Source of the DNA: Faecalibacterium sp.
GTDB taxonomy: Bacteria; Bacillota; Clostridia; Oscillospirales; Ruminococcaceae
Reading direction: 5' to 3'
DNA length: 64,000 nt
Assembly (NCBI GenBank): GCA_029264955.1
Contig: JARHYC010000020.1
Location: 155,442 to 219,441 of the forward strand
Shown here: piece by piece, positions 18,898 through 27,521 of the stretch
Position numbering within the stretch: position 1 is the first letter of the stretch
Layout of the letters: every line of letters starts with the position of its first letter
The notes under the pieces: generated by a model
The model's input: only the letters and a program-made list of their open reading frames with translations
What the model was told of the DNA's origin: nothing
The model's database searches: none
Position numbers and translations under genes: made by a program

Positions 18898-20220
18898 TTA
18901 CGCGCGTATATTGCTAATAATATCGTCTACCGTTTCTTTTAGTCTTTGGTCGTCGCGCATTTCCCGTTCAATGGTTTTCAGGGAATAGACAATGGTAGAG
19001 TGGTCACGACCACCAAATTCACGACCGATTTCCTCCGTGCTCATGCCGGTGATTTCCCGGAGGATGTAAATAGCAGCGCGGCGTGCGCCGGAAACTGCCG
19101 CATTACGCTTTGCGCTGCGCAGGTCCTCGGCGGAAACATTGAAGGTACGGCTGACCTCACTCAAAATCTTATCAATAGTGACGGGAATCGGCTGAGTTTC
19201 ATTTAAAATATCCTTAATTGCATTCTGCGCGACACTGATCACTGGCTGAATGCCTTCCAGCATATGATAGGCGTTCAGCTTTTTCACGGCACCCTCCAGC
19301 TGGCGGATGTTATTTTTCAGGTGATGTGCAATATATTCAGCCACATCTTCGGGAAGCTCCAGGTTGAGCAGTTCAGCTTTACGCTTTACGATAGCCACCC
19401 GGGTTTCAAAATCAGGGGGCTGTACATCTGCGTTCAGACCCATCTCGAAGCGGGTACGCAGGCGCTCTTCCAAGCTCTTGATTTCCTTGGCGGGGCGGTC
19501 GGAAGCAATAACGATCTGCTTGTGTGCATCGTACAGGGTGTTAAATGTGTGGAAGAATTCTTCCTGAGTAGATTCCTTGCCGGCGATAAACTGAATATCG
19601 TCGATCAGCAGCAGATCGGCTGCACGGTAGCGCAGACGGAATTCTTCGGTGCTGCCGTTACGGATGGATGCGATCAGATCGTTGGTGAACTGCTCACAGG
19701 TGGTGTAAATGATCATATAGTCCGGGTGGGTACGCTTGATTTCGGTCTGAATTGCCGTCAAAAGGTGGGTTTTGCCCAGTCCGGAACCGCCGTAGATGAA
19801 CAGCGGGTTATAGGCAAAAGCTGGGTTGGCTGCAACTGCCTGTGCTGCCGCAAATGCAAAGGAGTTGGAAGAACCCTTGATAAAATTGTCGAAAGTAAAT
19901 TCATAATTGCCTTGCGGGCTGAGGGGATTGTTGTCATACTGCTGAGACAAAATCACCTCGTGGGGCGGGGTGGAAGGCACGACTAGACTGATTTCTACAT
20001 CAAAGCCCAAAACGGATTTGAACGCTTCTTTCAAAAGATCCAGATAGCGGTCGGAAACGATCTTGCAGATGAAGTCGTTTCGAACAGAAAGCGTAATGTG
20101 GCTGGAATCTTCAAAATTGACCGGCTCAAGTCCGTCGATATACAGGTTGTAGGTGGCTTCCGCCAGATGTTCTTTGCAGTAGGCCTGGGCGGCCAGCAAA
20201 ACGTCCTTAAATGAATCCAT
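18898..20220 (-). CDS. dnaA: Chromosomal replication initiator DnaA
   Basis: A 440-residue AAA+ initiator. Domain I is residues ~1-80, followed by a short linker. The AAA+ core has Walker A GGSGLGKTH, Walker B LLLIDDIQF and the sensor region LEERLRTRFEMGL. The C-terminal DNA-binding domain has the DnaA signature GREFGGRDHSTIVYSLKTIE. It binds DnaA boxes and opens oriC. The ATG at 20220 (MDSFKDVLLAAQAYC) has AAGGGA upstream. The track start at 20322 would add a stretch that contains the leader DnaA boxes and is not coding. Two boxes in its own leader suggest autoregulation. Confidence 0.97.
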   Translation of the reverse strand: MDSFKDVLLAAQAYCKEHLAEATYNLYIDGLEPVNFEDSSHITLSVRNDFICKIVSDRYLDLLKEAFKSVLGFDVEISLVVPSTPPHEVILSQQYDNNPLSPQGNYEFTFDNFIKGSSNSFAFAAAQAVAANPAFAYNPLFIYGGSGLGKTHLLTAIQTEIKRTHPDYMIIYTTCEQFTNDLIASIRNGSTEEFRLRYRAADLLLIDDIQFIAGKESTQEEFFHTFNTLYDAHKQIVIASDRPAKEIKSLEERLRTRFEMGLNADVQPPDFETRVAIVKRKAELLNLELPEDVAEYIAHHLKNNIRQLEGAVKKLNAYHMLEGIQPVISVAQNAIKDILNETQPIPVTIDKILSEVSRTFNVSAEDLRSAKRNAAVSGARRAAIYILREITGMSTEEIGREFGGRDHSTIVYSLKTIEREMRDDQRLKETVDDIISNIRA

Positions 20221-20342
20221 GGCATTCCCTTCTTCACGTATTTTTAGTGACCAACGGTAAGCACCCCGCGGTATCGGAAAAAATTTTCGAAAAATAAAAT
20301 ACTTTTCCACGGAGTTTTCCACAGAAAAGTCTATCTTAACGA

Positions 20343-20371
20343 ATTATAGCAAAAATTTGATATTCTGTCCA
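20343..20371 (-). promoter_or_regulatory. dnaA promoter
   Basis: TGGACA, a 17-base spacer and TATAAT on the minus strand. DnaA-box-like sites at 20303-20323 lie just downstream of the predicted start, well placed for autorepression. Confidence 0.75.
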
Positions 20372-20428
20372 TATATATATAAGGTAGAGAAATGGCAGAA
20401 ATCCGCTCCAAAATGGATGCAAAAGCAG

Positions 20429-20454
20429 TTCAGCCACAAGATGTAGTGGCTGAA
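20429..20454. repeat. Perfect inverted repeat inside oriC
   Basis: TTCAGCCAC and GTGGCTGAA (9 bp) surround the 8-base loop AAGATGTA. There is no T-run on either side, so it is not a terminator. It lies eight bases before the DnaA box at 20462. Confidence 0.7.
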
Positions 20455-20533
20455 AAATAAGTTTTCCACAGCATGGTGCCCATTTGTGAAAAAGTTTTTA
20501 GCACAGCAGCGATAAAAAATAGAAAAGAGGGGC

Positions 20534-20563
20534 TTGACAAATTGTCCGCCTATATATTATAAT
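20534..20563 (+). promoter_or_regulatory. rpmH promoter
   Basis: Consensus TTGACA, an 18-base spacer and consensus TATAAT, about 90 bases before the rpmH ATG. Confidence 0.9.
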
Positions 20564-20652
20564 TTCACTTTGCAAGACTGTCCCCATTTTTAGGGGCCGG
20601 AAAAGCGTATACGCACCCCCGTTCCGGGGACAAGTTTTTAGGAGGAGCGACT

Positions 20653-20787
20653 ATGAAGAGAACGTTTCAGCCCAAGAAGCGCCAGCGCAGCCGCGTACAC
20701 GGTTTCCTGAACCGCATGAGCACTAAGAACGGCCGTAAGGTCATCAATGCTCGTCGTGCTAAGGGCCGCAAGAGCCTGACTGTCTAA
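20653..20787 (+). CDS. rpmH: 50S ribosomal protein L34
   Basis: A 44-residue protein ([18 protein letters not shown] to GRKSLTV), too short for the ORF track. It is the highly basic L34 protein of the large ribosomal subunit. GGAGGAG lies before the ATG, with a consensus promoter upstream and a terminator directly downstream. The rpmH-rnpA order beside dnaA is nearly universal in bacteria. Confidence 0.98.
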   Translation: MKRTFQPKKRQRSRVHGFLNRMSTKNGRKVINARRAKGRKSLTV

Positions 20788-20815
20788 TCGACAGGGCATT
20801 TGAAAGCGCAAAAAT

Positions 20816-20862
20816 AGACCGCCGATGCACCCAAGATGGTGCGGGAGCGGTCTTATTTTTTT
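20816..20862 (+). terminator. Terminator or attenuator between rpmH and rnpA
   Basis: AGACCGC/GCGGTCT stem with a 24-base loop that contains GCACC/GGTGC, followed by TATTTTTTT. It can lower rnpA expression relative to rpmH, as in other bacteria. Confidence 0.8.
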
Positions 20863-20881
20863 GTCGAAATCGAAAAAGGGC

Positions 20882-20911
20882 TTGCGCCTTGCGGGGCAGT
20901 TGTTCTATAAT
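20882..20911 (+). promoter_or_regulatory. Probable rnpA promoter
   Basis: TTGCGC, an 18-base spacer and TATAAT downstream of the rpmH terminator. Confidence 0.65.
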
Positions 20912-20978
20912 GCAATATAAGCGTCTATACGCAAAAGGAAAACTGCGAAAGTTTCCCAAGGAAAGGGAGGTTGTGACC

Positions 20979-21344
20979 ATGCGCTATCGGCCTATTTGCC
21001 GGAATACCGAATTCAGCCGAGTATATACCAGGGGCAAAAGCTATGTAACGCCCCAGCTGGTGCTGTATGTGCTGAAGAAAAAGAGCGGTCGCACCCGCGT
21101 GGGTTTGACAGCCACCAAAAAAGTGGGCAAGGCAGTAGCACGCAACCGGGCACGCCGTGTAATGCGCGTAGCCATTGCGGAGCATTTGGATTATGATATC
21201 GGCAAGTATGATCTGGTTTTTGTGGCCAGAGGAAAAACGCCGCATTTGAAAAGCCAGCAGGTGAGCAAGGCTGTGGCAAAGCTGTTCAAGATGGCAGGTT
21301 TGCCCGACAAAGCTCTCGCTGCAAAGGAAGAACCTCTTGTTTGA
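20979..21344 (+). CDS. rnpA: Ribonuclease P protein component
   Basis: A 121-residue basic protein that binds RNase P RNA and the tRNA 5' leader. It has the RNR motif KVGKAVARNRARRVMR and the N-terminal RGKSYVTPQLVLYVL strand. GGGAGG lies eight bases before the ATG at 20979; the upstream extension in the track has no support. It overlaps yidD by eight bases if yidD starts at TTG 21337. Confidence 0.96.
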   Translation: MRYRPICRNTEFSRVYTRGKSYVTPQLVLYVLKKKSGRTRVGLTATKKVGKAVARNRARRVMRVAIAEHLDYDIGKYDLVFVARGKTPHLKSQQVSKAVAKLFKMAGLPDKALAAKEEPLV

Positions 21345-21612
21345 AAAAATGCGCCTGGGTGCGCGGCGCATTTTGATTGTGCCCATTCGGGTATATAAAA
21401 AATGCATCAGCCCGGGTCTGGGGCATCGGTGCCGATTCACTCCGACCTGCAGCGAATATGCGATGGAAGCAATTTGGGTCCATGGCTGTGTCAAAGGGAT
21501 GATTTTATCCATTTGGCGCATTGCGCGCTGCAATCCGCTGTGTCGATGGGGTTATGATCCGGTACCCGAAAAGGGAAAATGGATCAATGAAAAACGGCGG
21601 CTGATCAAATAA
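21337..21612 (+). CDS. yidD: Membrane protein insertion efficiency factor YidD
   Basis: A 91-residue protein with the family core CRFTPTCSEYAMEAIWVHG and ARCNPLCRWGYDPVP. YidD is a small inner-face membrane protein that helps YidC-dependent insertion. The start is either the TTG at 21337 (AAGGAAG seven to eight bases upstream) or the ATG at 21349, which has no good site; I chose the TTG. It overlaps rnpA, so translation is coupled. Confidence 0.94.
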   Translation: MFEKMRLGARRILIVPIRVYKKCISPGLGHRCRFTPTCSEYAMEAIWVHGCVKGMILSIWRIARCNPLCRWGYDPVPEKGKWINEKRRLIK

Positions 21613-21633
21613 TTTTGCTACTTGTGACTTTCC

Positions 21634-21687
21634 TGTCTGCGGCGGGCAAAGTCCTACGATAAAAAATAAAAGCTTTGGCCGCAGACA
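21634..21687 (+). promoter_or_regulatory. Strong stem-loop just upstream of yidC
   Basis: A perfect 10-bp stem TGTCTGCGGC/GCCGCAGACA extended by CAAAG/CTTTG across a GGG bulge, with a ~21-base A-rich loop. Its 3' arm ends a few bases before the AAAGGAA ribosome site of yidC. The arm region GTCCT could alternatively pair with AGGA of that site. There is no T-run, so translational or stability control is more likely than termination. Confidence 0.6.
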
Positions 21688-21704
21688 AAGCGAAAGGAAG
21701 CAAT

Positions 21705-22772
21705 ATGAATCTGTTTTACATCCTAGGCACCCCCCTCGGCTATGTGATGGAGTGGATCTACAACCTGATCCCCAACTATGGCTGGGACATTATCCTGTTC
21801 ACGCTGCTGATTCGCCTGATCAGCCTGCCGCTGGATATTTACCAGCAGAAGAGTATGGCAAAGATGTCCGCTTTCCAGCCCATCGTCATGGACATCCAGA
21901 AAAAGTACAAGAATAATCAGGACAAACAGGCTGAGGAGCTGACCAAGCTCCAGCAGGACTTTGGCTACAACCCCATGTCCGGCTGTCTGCCTATGCTGCT
22001 GAACTTCTTTGTTATGTTCGGCGTCATCGAAGTTGTGTACCGTCCCCTGCAGCGCATCTTCCACATTCCGGCTGCTACGCTGAATGCTGCAAGTGCTGCA
22101 CTGACCGGTCTGGGCATCAATGCAACCGTTGTTACCCGTGACACCCACATCATTCACCAGATTCTGGCAGGCGAAAGCTCTGTGATCAACTGCTTCACCG
22201 CAGGTCAGCTGGAAACTATTACCGGCTTCTCCGGTGCCATGAATTTCTTTGGCATTGACCTGACTCAGGTACCTTCTTTCAACCTGTCTCCGGCAAACCT
22301 GCCTCTGCTGATTTTCCCCATCCTGTCCTTGTTGACCATGTTCCTGTCCACCCACTACTCCATGAAGGCTTCTGGTCAGGAGGTCAAGGGTGCCATGAAG
22401 ATCACCATGTACATGATGCCCCTGATGATGGTTTACTTCTCCTTTACCGTTCCCGTGGCATTCTCCCTGTACTATACCGTTTCTAACGTTCTGATGATGG
22501 TTAAGAGCGAGGCAATGCGCCGCGTTTACGATCCCGTCAAGATGAAGGAAAAAATCGAAGCAGAAATCAAAGAAAAGCGCAAGCAGCAGCGACGCGGTGT
22601 GAAAGAAACCGTCGTTAAAGTCAAGGATAACGATGGCAATGTGGTCGAAAAGCACGTTTCTGCCAGCGAAATGAACCGCCTGCGCCTGGAATACGCGCGC
22701 AAGCTGGATGAAGAACGTTACAAGGATGAGCGTACAGAACCCCTGTCGAATCCGGACAAAAAGGAGGACTAA
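21705..22772 (+). CDS. yidC: Membrane protein insertase YidC/OxaA
   Basis: A 355-residue polytopic insertase that inserts and folds membrane proteins with or without Sec. The YidC core is seen in WDIILFTLLIRLISLPLD, with the conserved Arg in the groove, and in NPMSGCLPMLLNFFVMFGVI and MPLMMVYFSFTVPVAFSLYY. The C-terminus is a charged tail (KMKEKIEAEIKEKRKQQRR). There is no cleavable lipoprotein signal, unlike Bacillus SpoIIIJ. The start is the ATG at 21705 with AAAGGAA upstream. It precedes jag by six bases. Confidence 0.96.
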   Translation: MNLFYILGTPLGYVMEWIYNLIPNYGWDIILFTLLIRLISLPLDIYQQKSMAKMSAFQPIVMDIQKKYKNNQDKQAEELTKLQQDFGYNPMSGCLPMLLNFFVMFGVIEVVYRPLQRIFHIPAATLNAASAALTGLGINATVVTRDTHIIHQILAGESSVINCFTAGQLETITGFSGAMNFFGIDLTQVPSFNLSPANLPLLIFPILSLLTMFLSTHYSMKASGQEVKGAMKITMYMMPLMMVYFSFTVPVAFSLYYTVSNVLMMVKSEAMRRVYDPVKMKEKIEAEIKEKRKQQRRGVKETVVKVKDNDGNVVEKHVSASEMNRLRLEYARKLDEERYKDERTEPLSNPDKKED

Positions 22773-22778
22773 TCTGAC

Positions 22779-23882
22779 ATGAAGAAGGAACTGTTTGCAA
22801 CGGGTGCTACGGTCGAGGAGGCTTATGCTGCTGGCTGTGCACAGTTGGGCGTATCTGCAGATGATTTGAACGTCAGCTATGAGGTTGTGGATTTTCCTGT
22901 TGCAGAAAAGAAATTCTTGTTCTTCACGACCAAAAAGGCAGAGCAGGCAAAGGTAAAAATCATTGTGGATCTGCCCGATCCGGTCAAATCTGCGCAGAAG
23001 GCAGAAAAGGCCGAAAAAGCAGGAAAACCTGCCGCTAAGCCCGAAAAGAAGGCGGAAAAGCCGGTTGCTCCGGCACCCAAGAAAGAAAAGCTGGTTAAGA
23101 AGGCGGAAAAACCCGCAGAGGTGGAGCAGGTTTCTGCAGAGGAAATTGATATCGATATCCAGGCACCTGAAAACGCAAAGATCAAGGCTGCTGTGGATTA
23201 CTTGGCAGAAATCGCTGGTCTGATGGGTGCAGAAAATGCAACCTTCAAGGCTGTTAAGAACGGCGAAGCAATCATCATCAAGGTGGACGGCGATAAGCTG
23301 GGCGCCTTGATTGGCCGCCGCGGCGAAACGATGGAGAGTCTGTCCTATCTGGCAAGCCTGGTGGCAAACCGCATGGAAGGCGACTATCTGAAACTGGGTC
23401 TGGACGTTGCTGGCTACCGTGGCAAGCGGGAGCAGGATCTGACTGCTCTGGCACAGCGCATTGGTGATAAGGTGCGCCGTACCGGTCGTGCTTTTGCAAT
23501 GGAGCCGATGAATCCGTATGAGCGCCGCATCATTCACAGCGCAATCACCGAGATGGAAGACCTGCGCAGCGAGAGCCGCGGTGAGGGCAAGGATCGCCGT
23601 GTTGTGATTTACTCTACCGCGCCCGACGCTTCTACCGAAGAGCCGGAAATCGAGCGCAGCCATTCCGGCAACCGTAACCGCCGCGATAACAATCGCAAGG
23701 GCGGTCGCCGAGATAACCGCAGTCGCAATAACAGCCGCCGTGATCGTGGCGCTCGCCCCAACGCTGTGCCAGAGCGTGAGTATGAGACCGTGACCACTGA
23801 GGAAGCTGCACCTGTAGCACCCAAGCGCACCGAGCGCGTGGACGACTTTGCAGATTTTGGCTTCGGTAAGATCGAGCTGTAA
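22779..23882 (+). CDS. khpB: Jag/KhpB RNA-binding protein
   Basis: A 367-residue protein with a Jag_N domain (residues 1-55, FATGATVEEAYAAGCAQLGV). A Lys/Ala/Pro-rich linker (~65-115) precedes a KH domain with DGDKLGALIGRRGETMESL and an R3H domain with NPYERRIIHSAI. An unusually long Arg/Asn-rich tail (~290-335) contains many RR/NR repeats. KhpB with KhpA binds many RNAs and affects cell elongation in streptococci. Operon position after yidC is conserved. The basic tail is longer than in the Bacillus protein and probably adds RNA affinity (inference). Confidence 0.94.
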   Translation: MKKELFATGATVEEAYAAGCAQLGVSADDLNVSYEVVDFPVAEKKFLFFTTKKAEQAKVKIIVDLPDPVKSAQKAEKAEKAGKPAAKPEKKAEKPVAPAPKKEKLVKKAEKPAEVEQVSAEEIDIDIQAPENAKIKAAVDYLAEIAGLMGAENATFKAVKNGEAIIIKVDGDKLGALIGRRGETMESLSYLASLVANRMEGDYLKLGLDVAGYRGKREQDLTALAQRIGDKVRRTGRAFAMEPMNPYERRIIHSAITEMEDLRSESRGEGKDRRVVIYSTAPDASTEEPEIERSHSGNRNRRDNNRKGGRRDNRSRNNSRRDRGARPNAVPEREYETVTTEEAAPVAPKRTERVDDFADFGFGKIEL

Positions 23883-23898
23883 GCTTAAAACAAAAAAT

Positions 23899-23937
23899 AC
23901 GCCGGAGAGCGCGAGACGCTTTTCCGGCGTTTTTTTG
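23899..23937 (+). terminator. Terminator after khpB
   Basis: ACGCCGGA/TCCGGCGT stem followed by T7. Confidence 0.88.
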
Positions 23938-24056
23938 TGCGTTAACCGAGGCGGGAAACGTGATTTTTGGAGCTTTGACTTTTCAACAGGAAATGGTCTT
24001 TTGGTGGAAAAATTAAGATCCCGCAAAATTGGCACATGGGTTTTACTGAGAAAATG

Positions 24057-24086
24057 TTGTGCAAGCACGCAGATTTGTGTTACAAT
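24057..24086 (+). promoter_or_regulatory. Promoter of the mnmE operon
   Basis: TTGTGC, an 18-base spacer and TACAAT, about 45 bases before the mnmE ribosome site. Confidence 0.6.
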
Positions 24087-24134
24087 GCAAACTGTATACA
24101 TATGCGTTTTTCTACCCAAAGGAGGCAGGGTTTT

Positions 24135-25514
24135 ATGTCCAGCACGTTGATTTCCACGATTGCAGCAATCGCTACTGCACCCGGTGCGGGCGGCATTGCT
24201 GTTGTGCGCTTGTCCGGTCCGGAAAGCTATGCCGTTGCGGAAAAAGTGTTTCAGCCCATGAATTCGGCTAAATCGGTGCGGGATGCCAAGGGCTACACAG
24301 CTTTGTTTGGCAGCTTTCTGGGGCAGAATGGAGTGTTTGATAATGGCGTGGCACTGTTCTTCCGTGCACCTCACAGCTATACCGGTGAGGATGTGGTGGA
24401 ATTGAGCTGTCACGGCGGAACTGCTGTTGCACAAATTCTGCTGGAAAGCTGTATCGCAGCGGGTGCAGAACCTGCAGGTCGTGGTGAATATACCCGCCGT
24501 GCGCTGCTGAATGGAAAGCTTAGCCTGACTCAGGCAGAAGCAGTAGCGGATATGATCAGCGCAGACAGCCGTCAGGGTGTGGCATTGGCAAATGCGGCAC
24601 TGGATGGTGCATTGGCAAAAGAAATTCGCACCCGACAACAGCAGCTCACCAGCCTGCAGGCGCATCTGACCGCATGGGTGGATTACCCCGAAGAAGATGT
24701 TCCTGCGCTGGAGGATGACCAGCTGACGCAGACCCTTTCGGCAGTAGAGCAGGCTTTGGATCAGCTGATTTGTAACTATGGTGCGGGCGCAGTACTGCGG
24801 CAAGGGGTCGATTGCGCCATTGTGGGGCGTCCTAATGCAGGTAAATCCACCTTGCTCAACCTGCTGGCGGGCTTTGACCGCGCCATTGTGACCCCGGTAG
24901 CGGGCACGACCCGTGATGTGGTGGAACAGGCGGTCATGGTAGGTGACATTCGCCTGAACCTGTTTGATACGGCAGGGGTGCGGGAAACCGAAGATATTGT
25001 GGAAGCAGAAGGCATTCGCCGCAGCTGGAAAAAGCTGGAGGAAGCGGGTCTGGTATTGGCTGTCTTTGACGGCAGCGAACCTACAAACGAAGAAGACTTG
25101 CGTTTGGCACAAGCTTGTAAAGGCCGTCCGGCAATCGCCCTGATCAACAAAGAAGATAAAGCGCTGATGTTTGACACGAAAGCAGTAGAGGGGTGCTTTG
25201 CCAAGCTGCTGTATGTAAGTTGCAAAGAACCTTCAGCACGACAGGGAATTGCAGATGCGGTGGAAAAACTGCTCTGTACCCATGTGATCGACCCCCATGC
25301 AGCATCGCTGGCGAATGAACGCCAGTTATCTGCGGCCACCCGTGCCCGGGATGCGGTAAAGAGTGCGCAGGAAGCGGTAGCAACAGGCTTTGGCCTGGAT
25401 GCAGTAAGCGTCTGTGTAGATGATGCGCTGGACGCGTTGTACAGCTTGACTGGAGAAAATGCCACCGACGCAGTCATTGAGCAGGTATTCGAGACCTTCT
25501 GCGTAGGCAAATAA
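24135..25514 (+). CDS. mnmE: tRNA modification GTPase MnmE
   Basis: A 459-residue GTPase that works with MnmG to add a (carboxymethyl)aminomethyl group to U34 of tRNAs. The N-terminal tetrahydrofolate-binding domain starts STLISTIAAIATAPGAGGIA. The G domain has GRPNAGKST, the GTTRD switch, DTAG and NKED. The essential C-terminal Cys is in the final FCVGK. AAAGGAGG precedes the ATG at 24135, which fixes the start against the longer track ORF. It is followed by mnmG after 32 bases. Confidence 0.97.
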   Translation: MSSTLISTIAAIATAPGAGGIAVVRLSGPESYAVAEKVFQPMNSAKSVRDAKGYTALFGSFLGQNGVFDNGVALFFRAPHSYTGEDVVELSCHGGTAVAQILLESCIAAGAEPAGRGEYTRRALLNGKLSLTQAEAVADMISADSRQGVALANAALDGALAKEIRTRQQQLTSLQAHLTAWVDYPEEDVPALEDDQLTQTLSAVEQALDQLICNYGAGAVLRQGVDCAIVGRPNAGKSTLLNLLAGFDRAIVTPVAGTTRDVVEQAVMVGDIRLNLFDTAGVRETEDIVEAEGIRRSWKKLEEAGLVLAVFDGSEPTNEEDLRLAQACKGRPAIALINKEDKALMFDTKAVEGCFAKLLYVSCKEPSARQGIADAVEKLLCTHVIDPHAASLANERQLSAATRARDAVKSAQEAVATGFGLDAVSVCVDDALDALYSLTGENATDAVIEQVFETFCVGK

Positions 25515-25546
25515 GAGAAACCAAACAGCAAAGAGTGAAAAGATAT

Positions 25547-27424
25547 ATGAACCATTTGGGAGATTATGACGTTATCGTAATTGGTGCAGGTCATGCCGGC
25601 ATCGAAGCTGCCCACGCAGCGGCAAAGCTGGGGGTAAAAACAGCTATTTTTACCATGAGCCTGGACAGTATTGGCAATTTGCCTTGTAACCCGTCTATCG
25701 GCGGTACCGCAAAGGGTACGCTGGTGCGTGAGGTGGATGCGCTGGGAGGTTTGATGGGAATTGCTGCAGACGCAACCTACCTGCAAAGCCGTATGCTGAA
25801 TAAGGGGAAGGGACCGGCTGTTCATGCACTGCGCGTACAGACCGATCGCCGACGCTATCAGGAGTATATGAAGCACGCCCTGGAACAGACCCCAGGTCTG
25901 GATGTAAAACAGGCGGAAATCGCCTCTATTCGGGTGGAAAACGGACGTGTAGTGGGGGTTGAGACCACATTGCATGGTGTTTATGGGGCAAAGTGTGTCG
26001 TTTTGGCAACGGGAACCAATCTGGGCGGTAAAATTTTCGTGGGCGACGCTTGGTATTGGTCTGGTCCGGATGGAATGCACGCTGCGCGTCAGCTAACCGA
26101 AAGCCTGGTTCAGGCCGGACTGCCTTTGCGTCGCTTCAAAACAGGTACACCCGCCCGTGTACATCGCCGCAGCATCGACTTTTCCAAGCTGGAGGTGCAG
26201 CCCGGTGACCCGGAAAATGAATTACAGCCTTTCAGCTTTATGACAGATGCCCCTATGCACAATAAGCTGGACTGCTATATCGCATATACAAACCCGACAA
26301 CCCATAAAATTATTCTGGATAACATCCAGCGCAGCCCACTGTACGGTGGTATGATCGAAGGTGTTGGTCCTCGATATTGTCCGTCCATCGAAGATAAGAT
26401 CGTGCGCTTTGCAACAAAAGAACGTCATCCCATCTTTGTGGAGCCCTGTGGTGAGGATACCGAGGAAATGTATTTGCAGGGCGCTTCCAGCAGTTTGCCG
26501 GAAGATGTACAAAATGCTTTTTATCGTAGTATCGTAGGTTTTGAGAACATTGAAATCATGCGTCCGGCATACGCCATTGAGTATGACTGTGTAGACCCCA
26601 CCAGCTTGGAACCCACGTTGGAAAGCAAAATTGTGGGCGGTCTGTATGGTGCAGGTCAGTTCAATGGCACATCTGGCTACGAGGAAGCTGCTGCGCAGGG
26701 CTTACTGGCAGGCTTGAATGCGGCACGTCAGGTAAAGGGTGAGGAACAGCTGACACTGCCCCGCCACACCAGCTATTTGGGTACCCTGGTGGATGATCTG
26801 GTGACAAAAGGTGTTATGGATCCTTACCGTATGATGACCAGCCGCAGCGAATATCGTTTAACTTTGCGTCAGGATAACGCAGATGAGCGCCTGACCCCTA
26901 TTGGCCGAGAGTATGGCTTGGTGGACGATGCACGCTGGGAGCGCTTCACAGCCCAGCAGGAAGCCAAGAAAAAAGAGATTGCTCGCCTGAAAGAAGCGCG
27001 TGTTCGCACAGCTGATTTATGTGAGGCACTGGACAAGGAGGGCCTTACTGCTGCGTCGGTGAAGCGGGAAGGTGGCCCAGCATATGATTTGCTGCGCCGA
27101 CCGGAAATTACCTATTCACTGATCGAGCGTTTGATTGGTGCGGGGGAGGATATGAATCCGCTTTTGGCAGAGCGTATCGCTACAGAAATCAAGTATGAGG
27201 GCTATATTGCGCGACAGGAACGTATGATTCGGGATGTGGCACGACATGAGCAAACTCGCATTCCGGTGGATTTTGACTACTCGGTGCAGACGGGGCTAAC
27301 GCTGGAGGCGAGAGAGAAGCTGGCGAAGATTCGCCCGCATAATTTGGCACAAGCAGGACGTATTCCCGGCGTTTCCCCCAGCGACATTGCGCAGCTGAGC
27401 GTGGTTTTATTTGCAAAGAAATGA
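25547..27424 (+). CDS. mnmG: tRNA uridine 5-carboxymethylaminomethyl modification enzyme MnmG (GidA)
   Basis: A 625-residue FAD enzyme, partner of MnmE. The dinucleotide-binding motif VIGAGHAGIEAA is at the N-terminus. Family signatures are GNLPCNPSIGGTAKG, the catalytic Cys region FIEPCG-like (FVEPCGEDTEEMYLQG) and GQFNGTSGYEEAAAQGL. The C-terminal RPHNLAQAGRIPGVSPSDI binds tRNA/MnmE. The start is the ATG at 25547 (MNHLGDYDVIV); the ribosome site is weak, so the GTG at 25535 cannot be excluded. Confidence 0.97.
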   Translation: MNHLGDYDVIVIGAGHAGIEAAHAAAKLGVKTAIFTMSLDSIGNLPCNPSIGGTAKGTLVREVDALGGLMGIAADATYLQSRMLNKGKGPAVHALRVQTDRRRYQEYMKHALEQTPGLDVKQAEIASIRVENGRVVGVETTLHGVYGAKCVVLATGTNLGGKIFVGDAWYWSGPDGMHAARQLTESLVQAGLPLRRFKTGTPARVHRRSIDFSKLEVQPGDPENELQPFSFMTDAPMHNKLDCYIAYTNPTTHKIILDNIQRSPLYGGMIEGVGPRYCPSIEDKIVRFATKERHPIFVEPCGEDTEEMYLQGASSSLPEDVQNAFYRSIVGFENIEIMRPAYAIEYDCVDPTSLEPTLESKIVGGLYGAGQFNGTSGYEEAAAQGLLAGLNAARQVKGEEQLTLPRHTSYLGTLVDDLVTKGVMDPYRMMTSRSEYRLTLRQDNADERLTPIGREYGLVDDARWERFTAQQEAKKKEIARLKEARVRTADLCEALDKEGLTAASVKREGGPAYDLLRRPEITYSLIERLIGAGEDMNPLLAERIATEIKYEGYIARQERMIRDVARHEQTRIPVDFDYSVQTGLTLEAREKLAKIRPHNLAQAGRIPGVSPSDIAQLSVVLFAKK

Positions 27425-27492
27425 AGCAGGTATGATGTTATCATTTACTTGATTCTGCGCAAAATGACAAAAAGGCGAAAAAGGAAGAAAAA

Positions 27493-27508
27493 TGTTCCAC
27501 GTGGAACA
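27493..27508. promoter_or_regulatory. parS site 1
   Basis: Perfect 16-bp palindrome TGTTCCACGTGGAACA, directly before the rsmG ribosome site. It matches the parS consensus core CACGTG with flanking TGTT/AACA. It is the binding site for ParB/Spo0J and CTP-dependent clamp loading. Confidence 0.93.
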
Positions 27509-27521
27509 TAAGGAGAACAGA

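Larger units (their letters stand above)
20300..20533. other. dnaA-rpmH intergenic region with DnaA-box-like nonamers (second half of oriC)
   Basis: TTTTCCACG at 20303, TTTTCCACA at 20315 and TTTTCCACA at 20462 lie between the divergent dnaA and rpmH genes. An AT-rich segment (20324-20395, including an alternating AT run) and a 9-bp inverted repeat are also present. The switch of gene orientation from minus to plus happens here, as expected at a bidirectional origin. Confidence 0.7.

Noticed and set aside
21723-25112. Very long minus-strand ORF (1129 codons) antisense to yidC, khpB and mnmE
   Set aside because: It is fully covered by three well-supported plus-strand genes and crosses their terminator and promoter. 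The translation is Cys/His/Gln-rich, typical of an antisense shadow.
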